DNA of 64,000 bases from Triglochin maritima (lineage: Eukaryota; Streptophyta; Magnoliopsida; Alismatales; Juncaginaceae): the NCBI GenBank assembly GCA_963682175.1, contig OY821789.1:9920001-9984000 (forward strand), in the 5' to 3' direction. The notes under the pieces were generated by a model. The model worked only from the letters and a program-made list of their open reading frames with translations. It was not told the DNA's origin and searched no databases. Shown in pieces: positions 61,947-64,000 of this stretch. Each line of letters opens with the position of its first letter. Position 1 is the stretch's first letter. Position numbers and translations under genes: made by a program.

Positions 61947-62002
61947 CTATCTATATGCCCCTACACCTTATAAACTATCTATATGCCCCTACACCTTATA
62001 AA
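61947..62002. repeat. perfect 28-bp tandem duplication
   Basis: The unit CTATCTATATGCCCCTACAC followed by CTTATAAA occurs twice without a mismatch. Confidence 0.97.
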
Positions 62003-63640
62003 TACATCAGAAAATTGCTTGGCATATTTCAAGAAAGCCTATGAACACCAGCTAGAAATGTTTTTCATCTAAATGACTTGTCGTCTAACTTAACTGCAAG
62101 GACACCGTTGAAGGTCTTGAACCCTAATTTGGTGAAGAACAAATGTCACCCAAGTAATGTTAGGCTAAAGTTTACCAATTGAATCCAATGTACCGTCCTA
62201 TTAAATTCAATAACAGAATAACCCGAAATAATATCTGAGATAAGTTGAAGTCAATAGCATAGTAATAAAATAAGTTGCCAAATGCCATTTCTCATGTCAG
62301 TAGTCAGTTGTTAATAATTTCATATGAAGAACCGTCAGTCCTCGTTAAATACATGTCCCCATCGTTCTCATCCCCAAGTAATATTATCTCTGTTTCCTTT
62401 TTTTATTCCTTCTCCTTGTTGATTATCATGTGATCTGTGATCACCATGTTTCCCTTCAATAAATTCATGTCGATATCACATTCACATCTAAATAATAGAA
62501 TATCCTCCCTCCGGATTATCATGTGGTCACTATCTTTCAGTTTCCTTGATTCTACTTATTTATTTTAATATACTATGTGATTGGTGGTAAGTTAAGACTT
62601 TCCTTCGATACAAAACCTACTTTTAACCTAAATAAACAATTAAATTTAAATTTCAATCTAAATCTAAATCAACTATTAAACTTAATTTTCAACCGACACC
62701 AATAATTAGATAAAAAAATTAATCTAAAATTTAACCGTAATAAAAAATACAATTAAGCGTGAAAAATCAAACAAAAAAAACTAATCAACTAAATCGCACA
62801 ATAATTTTATGTTACCTAGTATTCACAAAAACCTAAAAAAGTAAGTCAATGAACCCAACTCCAAAAGGTACGTAACATATCAGTATATCACATAGGAGAC
62901 CTTGTGTATTAATACGTGGCTGGTGGAAACGTGAAGGGGTAGTGGACGGGCTAGGGCTTTGGGATAGTGAACACTGATGGAATATGTTGTTTGTGGAAGG
63001 TGGAATATGTTGAGATGGGTCGTTTGTTGTTTAATTGTGTTTTATTTGAGTTTTTTTTAAGTATAAATTTACCTTGTTCGGCCTCCACCCGTCTATTTGT
63101 GGAAGGTACAACGACACTGTTATTTTTGACGACCTAGATTATCTTGGTGGTGACCCAACACCAGGTAACCGTAGTATTTTTTATTTATTATACCCAATGG
63201 GAATTCAATCCCATGACTTAAGAGTATGAATCACTCCGTAAGTTGCATTACACCCGACATTGTTTCTCTACTAGAAGTTGCTGATGACACCAGGATTTTT
63301 CCTTTCTTTTTCATGGGCACAACTGCATAAGAATACAACCAAAGTTTCTCCTCTCCTTATCGCTTATGAGTAGACATATTTCGAACAATAAAAGCAAAGC
63401 GAATACTGTCATCTTATTTTTCCGTAATTTTTTAAAATCAAAGGTTAAATAACCAAAGATCAACACCTACAACAACAGGTTGACCACCAGGGGGCTTTGA
63501 CTAGAATAAATTAGGGAAAAAACTTTAAAGAAAAGAAAATGCGTTTCGCAAACACATTAACAAATGCATACTGCGTCGACACCTCCTTCCTCAACGCCAC
63601 TTAGTCGTCACCACGCACGTTTTAAACATAATAAGCAATG

Positions 63641-63755
63641 CCTCCACGTCCAAATTAAGTCCAAAACCCTAAAAGAAACTTTATATAGAACTCGAACCTA
63701 ATACGGTAGACAAAACCAAGACAAACTGGACCCTAACGCATCCAACCGACATAAT
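63641..63755 (+). promoter_or_regulatory. promoter/5' UTR of the second PNGase A gene, shared with the pseudogene
   Basis: A TATATA box at 63682-63687 lies about 70 bp before the ATG. Blocks GCCTCCACGTC, ACTCGAACCTAATACG and CCTAACG.ATCCAACC recur in the same order before the pseudogene ATG (38484-38601), which shows the two copies were duplicated with their promoters. Confidence 0.75.
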
Positions 63756-64000
63756 ATGGCTTACTACAGTCACCGTCGTCGTCTCTTCCCTCTTTTGGTC
63801 CTCATCTTCCTCACCTTCGTTGCGGCCACTGCTTTCAACCGAACCGTCCCATTTCACCCGGACAACAGCCTCGTCGAGCTGTTCGACCCTTTCGTTTCAT
63901 CGGATCTTCCGAGTTTTGCCCCTAATTGTACCGTCCTAGTGTTGAAACTCGACTTGAACTCGACTCGTGCTAGTCGAATTTACTACGCTCCGTCAGCCAA
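63756..64000 (+). CDS. PNGase A (N-glycanase A) family gene, 5' part, runs off the window
   Basis: The ATG opens MAYYSHRRRLFPLLVLIFLT, a basic start plus a hydrophobic core that looks like a signal peptide ending near ATAFN. The next motifs are NRTVPF, LVELFDPF, FAPNCTVLVLKLDL and IYYAPSA, the conserved N-terminal part of plant PNGase A. All 81 visible codons are open, with no lesion. The related protein releases N-glycans from glycopeptides in the secretory pathway or apoplast. It lies about 25 kb from, and in the same orientation as, the pseudogene at 38602, with clear similarity in both coding and upstream sequence. Whether the rest is intact cannot be seen. Confidence 0.9.
   Translation, partial: MAYYSHRRRLFPLLVLIFLTFVAATAFNRTVPFHPDNSLVELFDPFVSSDLPSFAPNCTVLVLKLDLNSTRASRIYYAPSA

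Larger units (their letters stand above)
60395..63640. other. intergenic, short repeats, no gene recognised
   Basis: Pyrimidine-rich stretch 61100-61210. Repeats at 61563-61852 and 61947-62002 are listed separately. The rest is AT-rich. Frames on either strand have no recognisable domain. Confidence 0.5.

Overview
The window is nuclear DNA of a flowering plant, most likely a eudicot. The host genes have many short exons with GT-AG introns. The families are plant families (a plant-type SMARCAL1 helicase, GDSL esterase/lipase, PNGase A, plant mobile domain). The spaces between genes are AT-rich and packed with plant transposons. No bacterial, organellar or rRNA/tRNA genes were seen.

Layout. 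1-2309: decayed hAT transposase on the minus strand. 3420-6135: decayed L1-type LINE whose 3' end stops about 25 bp before an exon. 6161-18271: thirteen in-frame 3' exons of a SMARCAL1-like SNF2 annealing helicase on the plus strand; the 5' half lies outside the window or is lost. Its introns hold two hAT-type non-autonomous elements (7548-8355 and 13483-14040) and a small inverted-repeat MITE (15035-15222). 21274-23654: intact three-exon PEBP/YbhB-like gene. 25092-27229: solo LTR with a perfect 5-bp target duplication. 27230-30806: decayed LINE, cut off by LTR-derived DNA (30807-33492). 34440-37965: intact three-exon GDSL esterase/lipase with a CACTA end in its second intron. 38602-43707: PNGase A pseudogene split by two LTRs in opposite orientation. 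43708-47077: repeats with two separate ~100-bp tandem duplications. 47078-53434: a Mutator-like element with recognisable terminal inverted repeats, carrying a decayed FAR1-type transposase plus OTU-like domain on the plus strand and a plant-mobile-domain pseudogene on the minus strand. 53590-59530: complete but disabled Ty1/copia element with two 237-bp LTRs that differ at 5 positions. 59531-63755: intergenic, with a Helitron-like 3' end and short repeats. 63756-64000: start of a second, so far open PNGase A gene whose upstream region matches that of the pseudogene.

Three host genes look functional (SMARCAL1-like 3' part, PEBP, GDSL), and a fourth (PNGase A) runs off the right edge. They share no obvious pathway; this is an ordinary plant gene neighbourhood. 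The PNGase A pair is a local duplication in which one copy has been destroyed.

The most unusual signal is a 10-bp palindrome, CGGTCGACCG. Its 8-bp core GGTCGACC occurs 31 times exactly by my count, in arrays confined to LTRs of at least three families with different ends. The nested insertion in the PNGase A pseudogene, where a 63-bp stretch of target is repeated around the second LTR, is the next most interesting structure. All boundaries were read by eye without alignment tools; positions of splice sites, LTR ends and target duplications were checked base by base, the others are approximate.
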